Assembly (NCBI RefSeq): GCF_030818935.1
Contig: NZ_JAUTBD010000001.1
Coordinates: 2,604,001 to 2,668,000, forward strand
Origin: Microbacterium sp. SORGH_AS_1204
GTDB lineage: Bacteria; Actinomycetota; Actinomycetes; Actinomycetales; Microbacteriaceae
Direction: 5' to 3'
Length of the DNA: 64,000 bases
Part shown: positions 16,626-27,850 of the stretch, in pieces
Numbering within the stretch: the stretch's first letter is position 1
Layout of the letters: each line of letters starts with the position of its first letter
The notes under the pieces: model-generated
Database searches by the model: none
What the model saw: only the letters and a program-made list of their open reading frames with translations
What the model was told of the DNA's origin: nothing
Position numbers and translations under genes: made by a program

Positions 16626-18536
16626 TCATCCCCGCCCAGCCGCACCGAGACGTTGCGTGAGCGCACGCACCGCCCGCCTGGGTGCCGTCACGACGTCGCG
16701 GACGCGCTCCCAGCGGGCAACTGTCTCCGGCTTGTTGAACCGCAGATACATCCAGAAGAAGTCGGATGCGCGCCCCGTGCCGATCCAACCCGCTCGATGC
16801 AGGAAGAGTGTCTTGTCTCGAAGGGAACCCGGGAGGGTGGCGGCCATCTCGTCGACTTTGAACTCGAGCGAGGTGTGACTGAGCGCGGCGTACTCGGCGG
16901 TCAGAACGGTGCGGGTGTGGAAACCGCGCTCCGCCGCGGCGTACGAAGGCAGTCGCTCCAACACGTGGGCGAGGCCGCCGTCCTTGTACGCGTCCTTTCC
17001 TCCGAACTCCTCGTATCGCCAGTCGCGCTCGGCGAGCAGTCTCAGCGCCGCCGGTCTCGCCGCGTACATGGAGCCGAACGGGGCGAGCGGTGAGACGTCG
17101 TCGACGGGGACCGAGATGCCCAGCTCCGCGGCGACGCGCTCGAAACGCGGCCGATTCCCCCACCACGCGTGCCCCAGCGTGCCGTGACCGATGTGGATCA
17201 TGGGCGGATAGGCCAGACCGAGCCCTTCGTCGTTCTGGAACAGGGCGATGAGGTTGGCGGCGTAGCCTGCCGAGGGGAGCAGATTATCGAGTTGCTGCCC
17301 CTTGAAGTGCTGTCCGACCGTGTACCCCTGCTGCGGTGTCCGCTTGGTGTGCACCTTCACGATCACGTCGTAGCGGTCGTCGATGATGAGGTCGCGACAT
17401 GCGATGAGGAAGGCGCTCTGATCGCGCCCGTCGTTCGACGGCAGCACCCGGACCTCGGTCCGACGTCCCGGACGCCGCCGTGAGTGGAGGATCTCCTCGA
17501 TCTCGCGTGCACGGCGCGCATCGGGAGTCGTCACGACGAGGTCGTAATCGCAGGGCAGCAGATCGCCCCGGTCGAGGATCTCGTCCGTCATGTCGACGTA
17601 GAAGATATGCGCCACGAGAACGACCCGAAGAGGACGATCCGGGTCATACGACACGTCGATGTCCGGAAGGATGTCGAGCATCCCGAGGTCGGTGGTGAGA
17701 TCACGCGGAGGGGAATTGCGAGCCAGGTTGGGCATGATCAGTTCCCGCGGATAGCCGAAGGACTCGACCTTCTCGAGAACCCACTTGCCGATCGACGCTT
17801 CATGGTCCATCGTCACCGGCCAGAAGAAGAACGGCTTGCGCTTGATGATCGGGCACCCGTCGTCGAGCATCTGCTCGGCGTTGAAGATGGACGGGTTCTC
17901 GGTGTCGTAGCGCTCGTGACCGAACGCCACCCGATGCTGGAATCCGAGAGACGCGAACCGTTCGGTGAAGGTCACCTCGTGTCGCGTCACCGCCTCGGTC
18001 CAGTCATCCAGGACGGGCAGTGAGCGCCAATACTCGCGCCACGCCTCCGAGCCGAGCATTCGACGACGAACGGCGATCCAGAACGACTGGAGGTGGTACG
18101 GGATGGTGTCGCCCGTCCACGACGCCTCTCGTTCGACGCGCGGGTGGTCGGTGAGTCCCCAGAAATCGACCTGCTCGGCATCCATCTCGTCGAAGACGGG
18201 GGCGAACGGACGAACGGGACCGAACCACGTGTCGTTGGTCAGGATGACCTCGTCGTAACGGTCGATGTCGTCGCCCAGCAGATCGAGACCGGCTTTCTGA
18301 CCCCAGATGTCCATTCCGGTGTTCTCACGCTGGAGGACGTCGTCTGCGACAGCTTCCAGACGTGTGCGGGCTTCATCGAGAAGCTTGCCGTTGACGACCG
18401 CGACGATCCTCTGCGCATGCGCCCGCAAGTGCGTGAGTGCGTGGATGATGAAGTCGTCGACCCGCCCGCGACGGTCGTAGATCACGAAGACGACAGCACG
18501 GCTGCCCCCCTCGGGGAAACGCTCGGGAGCGGCCAT
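16626..18536 (-). CDS. RgpF-like rhamnan synthesis protein, second copy of tandem pair
   Basis: A 636-residue protein of the rhamnan synthesis F group (PF05045). Two halves are seen: an N-terminal region with VVFVIYDRRGRVDDF, NGKLLDEAR, RENTGMDIWG and LTNDTWFGP, and a C-terminal region with VKVHTKRTPQ, then APFGSMYAARPAALR. The repeated D/N-rich turns are typical of this family, which in streptococci helps to form rhamnose-rich wall polysaccharides. The start is the ATG at 18,536, sharing one base with the stop of the preceding paralogue; a longer in-frame start lies inside that gene. Together with the rml genes it points to a rhamnose-containing chain. Confidence 0.85.
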   Translation of the reverse strand: MAAPERFPEGGSRAVVFVIYDRRGRVDDFIIHALTHLRAHAQRIVAVVNGKLLDEARTRLEAVADDVLQRENTGMDIWGQKAGLDLLGDDIDRYDEVILTNDTWFGPVRPFAPVFDEMDAEQVDFWGLTDHPRVEREASWTGDTIPYHLQSFWIAVRRRMLGSEAWREYWRSLPVLDDWTEAVTRHEVTFTERFASLGFQHRVAFGHERYDTENPSIFNAEQMLDDGCPIIKRKPFFFWPVTMDHEASIGKWVLEKVESFGYPRELIMPNLARNSPPRDLTTDLGMLDILPDIDVSYDPDRPLRVVLVAHIFYVDMTDEILDRGDLLPCDYDLVVTTPDARRAREIEEILHSRRRPGRRTEVRVLPSNDGRDQSAFLIACRDLIIDDRYDVIVKVHTKRTPQQGYTVGQHFKGQQLDNLLPSAGYAANLIALFQNDEGLGLAYPPMIHIGHGTLGHAWWGNRPRFERVAAELGISVPVDDVSPLAPFGSMYAARPAALRLLAERDWRYEEFGGKDAYKDGGLAHVLERLPSYAAAERGFHTRTVLTAEYAALSHTSLEFKVDEMAATLPGSLRDKTLFLHRAGWIGTGRASDFFWMYLRFNKPETVARWERVRDVVTAPRRAVRALTQRLGAAGRG

Positions 18537-20408
18537 CAGTTTCCCCCTCGGTGCGCGCGAAGACCTCTCGTCACTCGCCGCGCGCCCCGCGCGACCCGAC
18601 CGACGACCGACGCCGCGCGCAACCAGTCGGGGTGTCGATATCGAAGCCACATGCGCGCGAAGTCGACGGCTCGGCCGGATCCGACCGGTCCGGCGCGGTG
18701 AAGAAGAGCCGTGTAGCCGGCCGGATAGCCGTACGACGTCATCGCCATGTGATCTCCGATGTACTCGAGCGACCCGTGGCTCAGCCCCGCGTGCTCACTG
18801 GTGGCGACTGTGCGCGTGTAATAACCGCGATCACCCGCGACATACGCGTGCAGACGAGAGTGCACGGCACTCACGTCGGGGCCGGTGCCCCACCGTTCCT
18901 CGGCGAGCCGGCGCACGGCCTCCGGACGCGCCCACCACATGCCTCCGAGGGGCGCGTGGGGGCTCGCCCAGTCGAGAGGCACGTCGACGCCGAGCCTGTC
19001 GAGGTGACGCTCGACCTGCTCGCGGTGGCCGAGCCACCCGTCTCCGAGCGTCGACATGCCGATGTGCGGCGTAGGGGGGAAGACGAGGCCGAGCTCCGGC
19101 TCGCGACGAAACAGTTCGATGAGGTTGGCGGTGTAGCCGGGGCCGTCGCCGAGCAGGCAGTCGAGTTGCTGCCGGCGGAAGTAGCGCCGGGCGTTACGTG
19201 ACATCTTCGGGTCGACCCCGGTGTGCAACGCCAGGATCAGATCGGCGTCGTCGGAGTTGACGACGTCGCGGCACTCGTCGAAGACGACGATGGTGTCGGG
19301 AGTGCGGCGCGCGGTGGCTGGGCGGGTCTCGAACGGAATCGGCTCAGCCGCGCACGCGGATCTCCAGGCCGCTTCGACGGCCGGGCGCGCGTTCTCGTCC
19401 GCCAGCGTGAAGACGCAACGCGCGAGTCCGGGCACCACGACGAGGCGGGCCATGATGTCGGGGATGTCGATCGTGTCGACGACGTGGACGACGGCGATGA
19501 CCCGCAGCGGCTCACGTCGGGACGCACGCTCCACCGGGGGGAGGATCTCCAGCATGGCGCCGTTCGTGTGCAGACGCTTCGGCGCGCTGGAACGGGCAAG
19601 ATCGGACCACATGAGTCCGACCGGGTATCCCCGCGTCGCCATGGCGGCCGCGATACGTCGACCGACGATGGCGTGCTGATCGTAGAAAAGCGGGTAGCCG
19701 TCGAACACCTCGCGAGTGACAGCGGGGCAGCCGTCCTCGACGAGGAGGTCGACATTGAACGTGTCGGCATGCTCGGCGGGGTAGTCATCGCTGGGGAAGG
19801 CCGCTCCGATTCGGAAGCCTGCCTGGACGACGACCTCGCTGAGGGATGACTCGATCTGACGAACCTGCCAGCCGTGGTCGGGGCGCGAGGGCAGATCGGT
19901 CCAGAACCTCCGCCAGGCCTCGGACTCGCGAACGCGGCGGCGCACCGCCAGCCAGTACGTGCTGAGACGCACCTCGCCGTCACGACCCTCGGAACGATCG
20001 TGGGGCCTCCCTTCGCGACGGTCGGTCAACGACCACATGTCGACGTAGCGGACGTCCATACGCTCGATCACGGGAGCGAGGGGACTGATCGGACCGAACC
20101 ACCCGTCGCCGGTCAGGATGATTTCGTCGAAAGAGGACTCTCGAGATCCCCATGCGCGAAGCGCGGCGGCGTAGGCCCACAACCCCGTGACATCGGATGC
20201 CACCGTGACGACCTCATCGCAGTGGGAATCCACGACGGCCCGCCCCTCGGCATCGAGCCCGCCGACGACCACCGCAAGGTGGTCGACGTGTTCGCGCACG
20301 GCCGCCAGCGACAGGAGCGTGGCCGGAGTCGGACGCCCCTTCCGCGCCTGCAACGCGAAGACAGCGGCCCGGGAGCCGCCGAGGGGGAAGCGAGGGGCGA
20401 CGCCGGTC

Positions 20409-20416
<8 letters not shown>
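18536..20416 (-). CDS. RgpF-like rhamnan synthesis protein, first copy of tandem pair
   Basis: A 626-residue paralogue of the next gene, with the same order of blocks: [76 protein letters not shown] and [16 protein letters not shown]. Some loops differ; the second copy has VKVHTKRTPQ where this one has [10 protein letters not shown], so the two may act on different linkages. It starts with GTG at 20,416 overlapping the rmlA stop by eight bases, placing it in one operon with rmlA. A far longer open frame upstream is a shadow of rmlA. Confidence 0.83.
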
Positions 20417-22374
<1,958 letters not shown>

Positions 22375-22376
22375 CG

Positions 22377-23795
22377 ATGTCGATCTCTTTCGGCAAGGCG
22401 CTGTCCGTTCGCGAGACCCCCATCCCCGGTCTGCTCGTGGTGGACCTCCCCGTCCACGGCGACGCACGCGGGTGGTTTAAGGAGAACTGGCAGCGCGAGA
22501 AGATGACCGCCGGCGCCGTCGGGGTTCCCGATTTCGGTCCGGTCCAGAACAACATCTCGTTCAACGATGCCGTGGGCACGACCCGCGGCATCCATGCCGA
22601 GCCCTGGGACAAGTACGTCTCGGTCGCCACCGGCCGCATCTTCGGAGCGTGGGTCGACCTGCGCGAGGGCGAGTCGTTCGGCACCGTCTTCACCGCTGAA
22701 CTCGATCCGTCCACCGCGATCTTCGTTCCGCGCGGCGTCGGCAACTCGTACCAGACGCTCGAGCCCGACACGGCGTACGCCTACCTGGTGAACGACCATT
22801 GGTCGCCGGAGGCGACCTACACGTTCCTCAACCTCGCGGACGAGACCGCCGCGATCGAGTGGCCGATTCCCCTGGCCGAGGTGGAGATCAGCGAGAAGGA
22901 CAAGAACCATCCTCGCCTGGCCGACGTCGTCCCGATGCCTCCGCGGAAGATCCTCGTCACGGGAGCGAACGGTCAGCTCGGTCGAGCGTTGCGCGAAGAG
23001 TTCGGCGACCACCCGTGGATCGAGTACGCCAGCCGCGCCGACCTCGACCTGACCTCGCCCGAGCTGCATTCCGCCCGCCGTTGGCGCGATTACGGAGCGA
23101 TCATCAACGCCGCGGCATACACGAAGGTCGACCTCGCAGAGACTCCGGAGGGACGCGTCGAGGCCTGGGCGGCGAACGTCAGCGCCGTGTCAGGACTCGC
23201 GCACGTCGCCATCGCGAACGGCATCACCCTGGTCCACGTCTCGAGCGACTACGTCTTCGACGGCACCTCGGATCTCCCCTACACCGAGAACTCGGCGCTG
23301 TCGCCCCTCGGCGTGTACGGGCAGACGAAGGCTGCAGGAGAGGCGATCGCGGCGACCGTGCCGGAACACTACATCGTCCGTACGAGCTGGGTCATCGGCG
23401 ATGGTTCCAACTTCATCCGCACGATGGCCTCTCTCGCCGAGCGGGGGGTCGATCCCCGGGTCGTCGACGATCAGACCGGGAGGCTCACTTTCGCCGATGA
23501 CATCGCCCGGGCGATCCGCCACCTCCTGGTGGCGCGCGCCCCATTCGGCGTTTACAACGTCACCGGTTCGGGTGAGTCCCTGACATGGTATGAGGTCGCC
23601 CGGGAGGTCTTCCGCTTGACCGGGCACGACCCGGAACGGGTTGGCGCGGTATCCACAGAGGCGTATTTCCGCGATTCCGCTGTTCCCGTCTCGCCCCGGC
23701 CGCGCAACAGCGTGCTCGAGCTGGAACGCGCGCATGCGGCAGGGGTTTCCACTCGATCCAGCCTCGACGGGCTCCGCCGCTACCTCGGGGCGTGA
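22377..23795 (+). CDS. rmlCD: Bifunctional dTDP-4-keto-6-deoxyglucose 3,5-epimerase / dTDP-4-ketorhamnose reductase fusion
   Basis: A 472-residue fusion. Residues 1 to about 185 are the RmlC cupin: DARGWFKENW, TRGIHAEPWDKYVSV with the catalytic histidine, GAWVDLREG, and FVPRGVGNSYQTL. Residues about 195 to 472 are RmlD: ILVTGANGQLGRAL, INAAAYTKVD, HVSSDYVFDGT, and YGQTKAAGE with Y-x3-K. The two last steps of dTDP-L-rhamnose synthesis would be done by one chain. The start may be ATG 22,377 or GTG 22,371, the latter overlapping the rmlB stop. A strong hairpin lies downstream. Confidence 0.93.
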   Translation: MSISFGKALSVRETPIPGLLVVDLPVHGDARGWFKENWQREKMTAGAVGVPDFGPVQNNISFNDAVGTTRGIHAEPWDKYVSVATGRIFGAWVDLREGESFGTVFTAELDPSTAIFVPRGVGNSYQTLEPDTAYAYLVNDHWSPEATYTFLNLADETAAIEWPIPLAEVEISEKDKNHPRLADVVPMPPRKILVTGANGQLGRALREEFGDHPWIEYASRADLDLTSPELHSARRWRDYGAIINAAAYTKVDLAETPEGRVEAWAANVSAVSGLAHVAIANGITLVHVSSDYVFDGTSDLPYTENSALSPLGVYGQTKAAGEAIAATVPEHYIVRTSWVIGDGSNFIRTMASLAERGVDPRVVDDQTGRLTFADDIARAIRHLLVARAPFGVYNVTGSGESLTWYEVAREVFRLTGHDPERVGAVSTEAYFRDSAVPVSPRPRNSVLELERAHAAGVSTRSSLDGLRRYLGA

Positions 23796-23828
23796 CGGCC
23801 CCCAGCGCGATCGACCCCACCACCCGGG

Positions 23829-23858
23829 GGAGGGCGACCGGATCACCGGCCGCCCTCC
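23829..23858. terminator. Hairpin terminator between convergent genes
   Basis: GGAGGGCG and CGCCCTCC pair at the base, and CCGG pairs with CCGG around an ATCA loop, with one mismatch. It lies between the stops of rmlCD (plus) and the repeat protein (minus) and could serve both; there is no T-tract. Confidence 0.75.
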
Positions 23859-23864
23859 CTCGGG

Positions 23865-26285
23865 TCAAGGGACGTTGGACGTCCGGCAACCCAACAGGAG
23901 GTTCGGACCGACGCCGTTGTCATTGATCGCGTAGACGCAGACGTTGTGCGATCCGCGGCTTGCCGGGACGGACGCGGAGAAGCCATGCCGGTCGCCGAGT
24001 CCGAACGCCGCACCGATGTCGCTGCGCGGCACGTCGGCCAGAACCGCTCGTCCGATGCCGTCGACGTACACGTGCACTGCGATCGGATCCCTCGTGTCGA
24101 GATCGAGAGCCCAACCGCCGACGATCACCGCACCGGCGGAAGTACCGACCGACTCGAGGTTCCCCGTGGGAGGCCGCGAGTGATCGGGGATCGTGACGGA
24201 CCGGCATCCGATCAGCGAATTCCCTCCGTCGCCGTTGTTGATCGCGTAGACGCAGACGTTCGACTGCCCCGGCGGGGCGGGGATGCGCTCGGAATAGCCG
24301 TGCTTCGCCCCCTGCAGGGGGTAGACCTCGCCCACGTCGGGGCGTGACTTGTCAGCAAGATAGGCAGCGCCCGCGTTTCCCACATAGATGTGGACGGGGA
24401 TGGACGCGGTCGTGTCCAGGTCGAGTGCCCACCCGCTCACGCTGACCGAGGTACCCGATACCGAGATGTCGTCGATCGTGCCGATGGGCGCACGGGAGAG
24501 GTCGGGAACGGGGACCGTGACGGACCGGCATCCCAGCGTCGCGTCGCCGCCTGAGCCGTTGTTCACGGCGTACAGGCATACCTGGTAGGTGCCCCCCATG
24601 AGCGTGAGCCGGGCATCGAACCCGTGATTGGACCCATAGCTGGGGTACGCCGCGCCGACATCTGCCCGAGGAAGATCGGCGGTCGTCGTCGATGTCTTTC
24701 CGCCGGCGACCATCCGCACCTGGATGGGCAGCGCCGTGTCGGGGTCGATCGCCCACCCGCTGGCCGAGACGACCGCCCCGTTGACCGCCACGGCGTCGAG
24801 CGCACCGAAGGGCACTCGCCCCTGATCGACCGGGGCGGGGACCACGACTGTTCGGCAGCCGAGCTGAACGTTGCCACCCAGGGCGACGTTGATCGCGTAT
24901 GCGCAGACCGTTCGCGACCCGGCCGAGGCGGGCAAGACGGCACCGAAGCCGTGGTTCGCACCGTACGCGGGGTGGGCCGATGCCACATCCGCACGTGCAC
25001 TGTCGGCTGTGAGCGCCGTACCGACACCGTCCACATAAACGTGAACCGCGATCGGCGAAGTGGTGTCCGGGTCGATCGCCCAGCCGCCGACGGAGACCGC
25101 CCCGGCCCGCGCATCGACGCCCTCGAGATTGCCGAAGGGAGATCCGGCCATCGCGGTCACACTCGAACACTTCAGCTGCTGGTCACGCCCGGCACCGACG
25201 TTGACACCGACGACGCAGACGTTGTTGCTGCCCTCTCGCACCGCGGGGACGGTGGCGGCGAAGGCATGGTTGCCACCCAGGGCGGGGTAGGCGGCGGCGA
25301 CATCGGCACGGTACCCGTCCGCCGTCACCGTCGTCACAACGTCTTCGACGCGGATCTGAAGCTGAATGGGGTTGGACGTGTCGGGATCGGCCGCCCACCC
25401 CTCGACACGGAAACCTCCCGGGACGGCGCGGACAGTGTCCACCGCGCCGAACGGCCCCGAGGGATTGCTCTCCACACGCGTCGAGCCGAACCAGTCCGTG
25501 AAGGTGCGCCAGAAGTTGCGGTTGCCGTAGGCCGAGCAGCCGTCGCCGGTGCCGTAGAGGTTGTTCAAAGCCGCTTGGTTCGGGACGTACGGCGTGTAGA
25601 TGTACAGCCCGGCGGTGGCCTGATTCTCGATGTAGACGCGTTGGGTGCCGCAGTTGCCGTTGGGGTTGTAGAGGATGTTGTTGTATCGGCCGGCCTGGTA
25701 GCCCCACGAGGTGGGGGAAAGCCGGTAGATCTCGAACTGCCGCGCGGCGTAGTACACCTGGTAGAAGAAGCCCGAGGTCGAGGCGTCGCAGGGGGCGGTG
25801 TCCGGGCACCCCTGCCCGGTCGCGGCGGAGTAGTTCCACGCCGACGGCGCCGTCGAGGTGATGAGTCCCTGCTCCTTCTGCAGCAGCACGAGGAAGCTCT
25901 TCTGGCTGATCCCGCAGGAGCGGGCCACGCGGTCGATGATCGTCGACGCGCTCTCGTTCGCGCGTCCCGTGTAGCCGTCGCAATACCGGTCGGCGGGGCG
26001 GTTGTCGGTGTTCTGGCGGTAGTCCTTGATGCAGGTGTACCCCGACTGGCAGGTGCGCACCTGCTTCTCCATGAACGCCTGGACCTCCGACGCGCCCATC
26101 GCGTTGCTGTCGTAGAAGACCGCATCGTCGATGATGTTGCCCGCGTTCCAGTCCGCGGCGTTCGCCGCCGACGCCGACGGCGCCGGTGAGACGGTGGCGG
26201 GAAGGGCGACGAGCACCGCGAGGGCGCACGCCCAGATGGCGACGAACGCCGCCGCGCGCCGACCCACGGTCGCCGCGCGGGTCAC
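23865..26285 (-). CDS. Secreted five-repeat surface protein (hemagglutinin-like)
   Basis: An 806-residue exported protein. Residues 1 to about 40 are a signal peptide with arginines, a hydrophobic core and SASA before the likely cut. Residues about 45 to 270 form one cysteine-rich domain with ESASTIIDRVARSCG, LLQKEQGLITS, NYSAATGQGCPD and ATAGLYIYTPYVPN, a block seen in many actinobacterial exported proteins, possibly a lysozyme-like fold with the glutamate of KEQ. From about 280 on, five repeats of roughly 105 residues follow, each with GWA-D-DT-PI, VHVYVDG-like, ADVxxAYP, HGF and VC-YAIN-LGCR. The start GTG overlaps the lipoprotein stop (GTGA). It may bind a wall glycan. Confidence 0.85.
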   Translation of the reverse strand: MTRAATVGRRAAAFVAIWACALAVLVALPATVSPAPSASAANAADWNAGNIIDDAVFYDSNAMGASEVQAFMEKQVRTCQSGYTCIKDYRQNTDNRPADRYCDGYTGRANESASTIIDRVARSCGISQKSFLVLLQKEQGLITSTAPSAWNYSAATGQGCPDTAPCDASTSGFFYQVYYAARQFEIYRLSPTSWGYQAGRYNNILYNPNGNCGTQRVYIENQATAGLYIYTPYVPNQAALNNLYGTGDGCSAYGNRNFWRTFTDWFGSTRVESNPSGPFGAVDTVRAVPGGFRVEGWAADPDTSNPIQLQIRVEDVVTTVTADGYRADVAAAYPALGGNHAFAATVPAVREGSNNVCVVGVNVGAGRDQQLKCSSVTAMAGSPFGNLEGVDARAGAVSVGGWAIDPDTTSPIAVHVYVDGVGTALTADSARADVASAHPAYGANHGFGAVLPASAGSRTVCAYAINVALGGNVQLGCRTVVVPAPVDQGRVPFGALDAVAVNGAVVSASGWAIDPDTALPIQVRMVAGGKTSTTTADLPRADVGAAYPSYGSNHGFDARLTLMGGTYQVCLYAVNNGSGGDATLGCRSVTVPVPDLSRAPIGTIDDISVSGTSVSVSGWALDLDTTASIPVHIYVGNAGAAYLADKSRPDVGEVYPLQGAKHGYSERIPAPPGQSNVCVYAINNGDGGNSLIGCRSVTIPDHSRPPTGNLESVGTSAGAVIVGGWALDLDTRDPIAVHVYVDGIGRAVLADVPRSDIGAAFGLGDRHGFSASVPASRGSHNVCVYAINDNGVGPNLLLGCRTSNVP
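23868..25455 (-). repeat. Five tandem protein-coding repeats of about 315 bp
   Basis: Five diverged units encode the C-terminal domains of the secreted protein, each beginning with a G-x-(L/V/I)-(D/E) turn and ending with LGCR plus a VP linker. The first unit is the most diverged (KCSS in place of GCR). The last ends six codons before the stop, so the protein finishes inside the array. Confidence 0.8.
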
Positions 26286-26809
26286 GCGGCGGGCTCGACC
26301 GTCGTGAGCGACGATTCGGCCTTCGTCGTCGCGGACGCGTACGACACGGTGAAAGCGAGGTCCTGCGTCGGTCCCGTGACCTCGATCGACATCACTCCGC
26401 AGTATGTGACGTCTTTGCCCTCGCTCGCTTGTGTCGTCACGCTCGCACCGGATGACGGCACCGTCAGCGTGCAGGTTCCCCCTGATTCCGCGACTGCCGG
26501 CACCATCGCCGTGACCTCGAGACGACCGTCTCGCACCTCCGACGTCACGATGAGGATCTGACCGTTGAAGGGCTCGTCGGTCACCGTCGTCCGCGAGGGG
26601 CTCGACGTGGGCGAGGGCGTGGCGCTCGCCGAAGGTGTCGACGACGCGGGCGGCGGCGTCGATGTCTCTGAGGTCGGGCTCGGGGATGCGGGACCACCCG
26701 GGGTCGCGCACGCGGAGAGGCCCAACAGCCCGACGACGGCGGCCGTGGCGAGCACGAGACGCGGGCGCCGGGAGGGCCGAGGGACGACGGCGTCGATGAG
26801 GTGCTTCAC
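26282..26809 (-). CDS. Putative lipoprotein, unknown function
   Basis: About 175 residues. A signal sequence with basic PRPSRRPR and a hydrophobic core ends in the lipobox LSAC, so the cysteine would be lipidated and the protein held on the outer face of the membrane. A long Ser/Thr/Pro linker follows (residues about 40 to 80), then a small beta-rich domain with two cysteines (GGTCTL and VTYCGV) that can form a disulfide. I chose GTG 26,809, six bases after CATAAT; a GTG at 26,851 would add 14 residues. The stop overlaps the start of the repeat protein, so they probably act together at the surface. Confidence 0.72.
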   Translation of the reverse strand: MKHLIDAVVPRPSRRPRLVLATAAVVGLLGLSACATPGGPASPSPTSETSTPPPASSTPSASATPSPTSSPSRTTVTDEPFNGQILIVTSEVRDGRLEVTAMVPAVAESGGTCTLTVPSSGASVTTQASEGKDVTYCGVMSIEVTGPTQDLAFTVSYASATTKAESSLTTVEPAA

Positions 26810-26815
26810 GGGATC

Positions 26816-26821
26816 ATTATG
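26816..26821 (-). promoter_or_regulatory. -10 hexamer CATAAT for the lipoprotein operon
   Basis: On the minus strand CATAAT ends six bases before the GTG at 26,809. This leaderless spacing is the reason for choosing that start over the upstream GTG. Confidence 0.45.
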
Positions 26822-26869
26822 AACGGGTGGCGTCGGCGTAGTCGCTGCCACGCCGCAGGCGGGCCGCCG

Positions 26870-27808
26870 TCACCCGCGACCGAGGCGCCGTCGCAGTCGC
26901 CGGAGTCGAGACCAGACGGGCTGATGCGCGTCCAGTTCGTGGCGCAGATCGTCTCGGATACGGGCATGCAAGGTGCGCTCCAACGCCTCGAACCGGGCGT
27001 CGATGTGCGCGATGGTCTCCGCGTGGAGCGACGCCATGTACAGCGGCAGGCCCGCGCCCTCGCGGCGAACCCACTCCACGAGCGCCCGGTCGCGCACGCG
27101 CGCGTCGTCGACCGCGTGCTCCGCGGTCAGAGCGAACATGCTGTTGGCGTCAAGGCCGGTGGCATCCGGTCTCTGCGCCCAGAACGCGAGCGCCTCGCCG
27201 GGGAGGAAGGCGATGTCGCCGCGGCGAAGGATGCGCAGATAGAGGTCCCAGTCCTCCACCGCGTCGAGAGTCTCGTCGTACCACCCGATGTCGTCGTGGA
27301 GGGAGCGACGGTAGAGCACGGAGATGGGCACCGCGCGGTTCACACTCAGCATCTCCGTCAGCGAGATGCGCTGCATGCCGGCCCAGAACGGAGCCCGCCC
27401 GACCTCGGTCCACGAACCCTCGCGCTGCTCTTCGTAGACGATCTCGGTGGGCACGGCCACCGCCGAGTCGGCGGGGTGGGTGTCGAGCCACGCGACGGTG
27501 CGCGCGAGGAACTCAGGATGCCAGCGGTCGTCGTCGTCGTGCAGCACGACGTACTCCGTGCCCGCGTCGCGGACGCCGAGGTTGGCCGCGACGCAACGGC
27601 CCCCGGCGCCCGGAGCGATGTGGTGCACCGCCACCGCGTCGAGACCGGAGGCGACGACCACCCCGTCGACCTCGGCGGCGTCTCCCCCGTCGTTGACGAC
27701 GACGACGCGGAAGTGGCGGAACGACTGCGCAGCGATGTCGGCCAGCGCGCGCCGCAGGAACTCCGGCCGCTGCCGGGTGCGGACGACGATCCCGACGCGT
27801 TCAGTCAT
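26870..27808 (-). CDS. GT2 glycosyltransferase
   Basis: A 312-residue GT-A enzyme: VGIVVRTRQRPEFLRRAL, VVVNDGGD, GAGGRCVAANLGV, and the metal motif LHDDDDRWHPE. The catalytic-loop signature DAVEDWDLYLRIL is typical of the single-domain GT2 group of surface glycans. The last 60 residues are basic and helical and may touch the membrane. An ATG start six to seven bases after TAAGCT points to a leaderless transcript separate from the LCP operon upstream. It lies 60 bases before the lipoprotein start, so both may also be cotranscribed. Donor unknown. Confidence 0.87.
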   Translation of the reverse strand: MTERVGIVVRTRQRPEFLRRALADIAAQSFRHFRVVVVNDGGDAAEVDGVVVASGLDAVAVHHIAPGAGGRCVAANLGVRDAGTEYVVLHDDDDRWHPEFLARTVAWLDTHPADSAVAVPTEIVYEEQREGSWTEVGRAPFWAGMQRISLTEMLSVNRAVPISVLYRRSLHDDIGWYDETLDAVEDWDLYLRILRRGDIAFLPGEALAFWAQRPDATGLDANSMFALTAEHAVDDARVRDRALVEWVRREGAGLPLYMASLHAETIAHIDARFEALERTLHARIRDDLRHELDAHQPVWSRLRRLRRRLGRG

Positions 27809-27815
27809 GGTGTCG

Positions 27816-27821
27816 AGCTTA
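27816..27821 (-). promoter_or_regulatory. -10 hexamer TAAGCT for the GT2 gene
   Basis: On the minus strand TAAGCT ends seven bases before the ATG at 27,808, a leaderless arrangement. Confidence 0.5.
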
Positions 27822-27850
27822 GGGCCGTGATGTGCGCCCGCCCGCGAGCG

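Noticed and set aside
16626..18650. Longer start of the second RgpF protein at 18,650
   Set aside because: The added 38 residues lie within the preceding gene and are basic and disordered; ATG 18,536 directly follows its stop.
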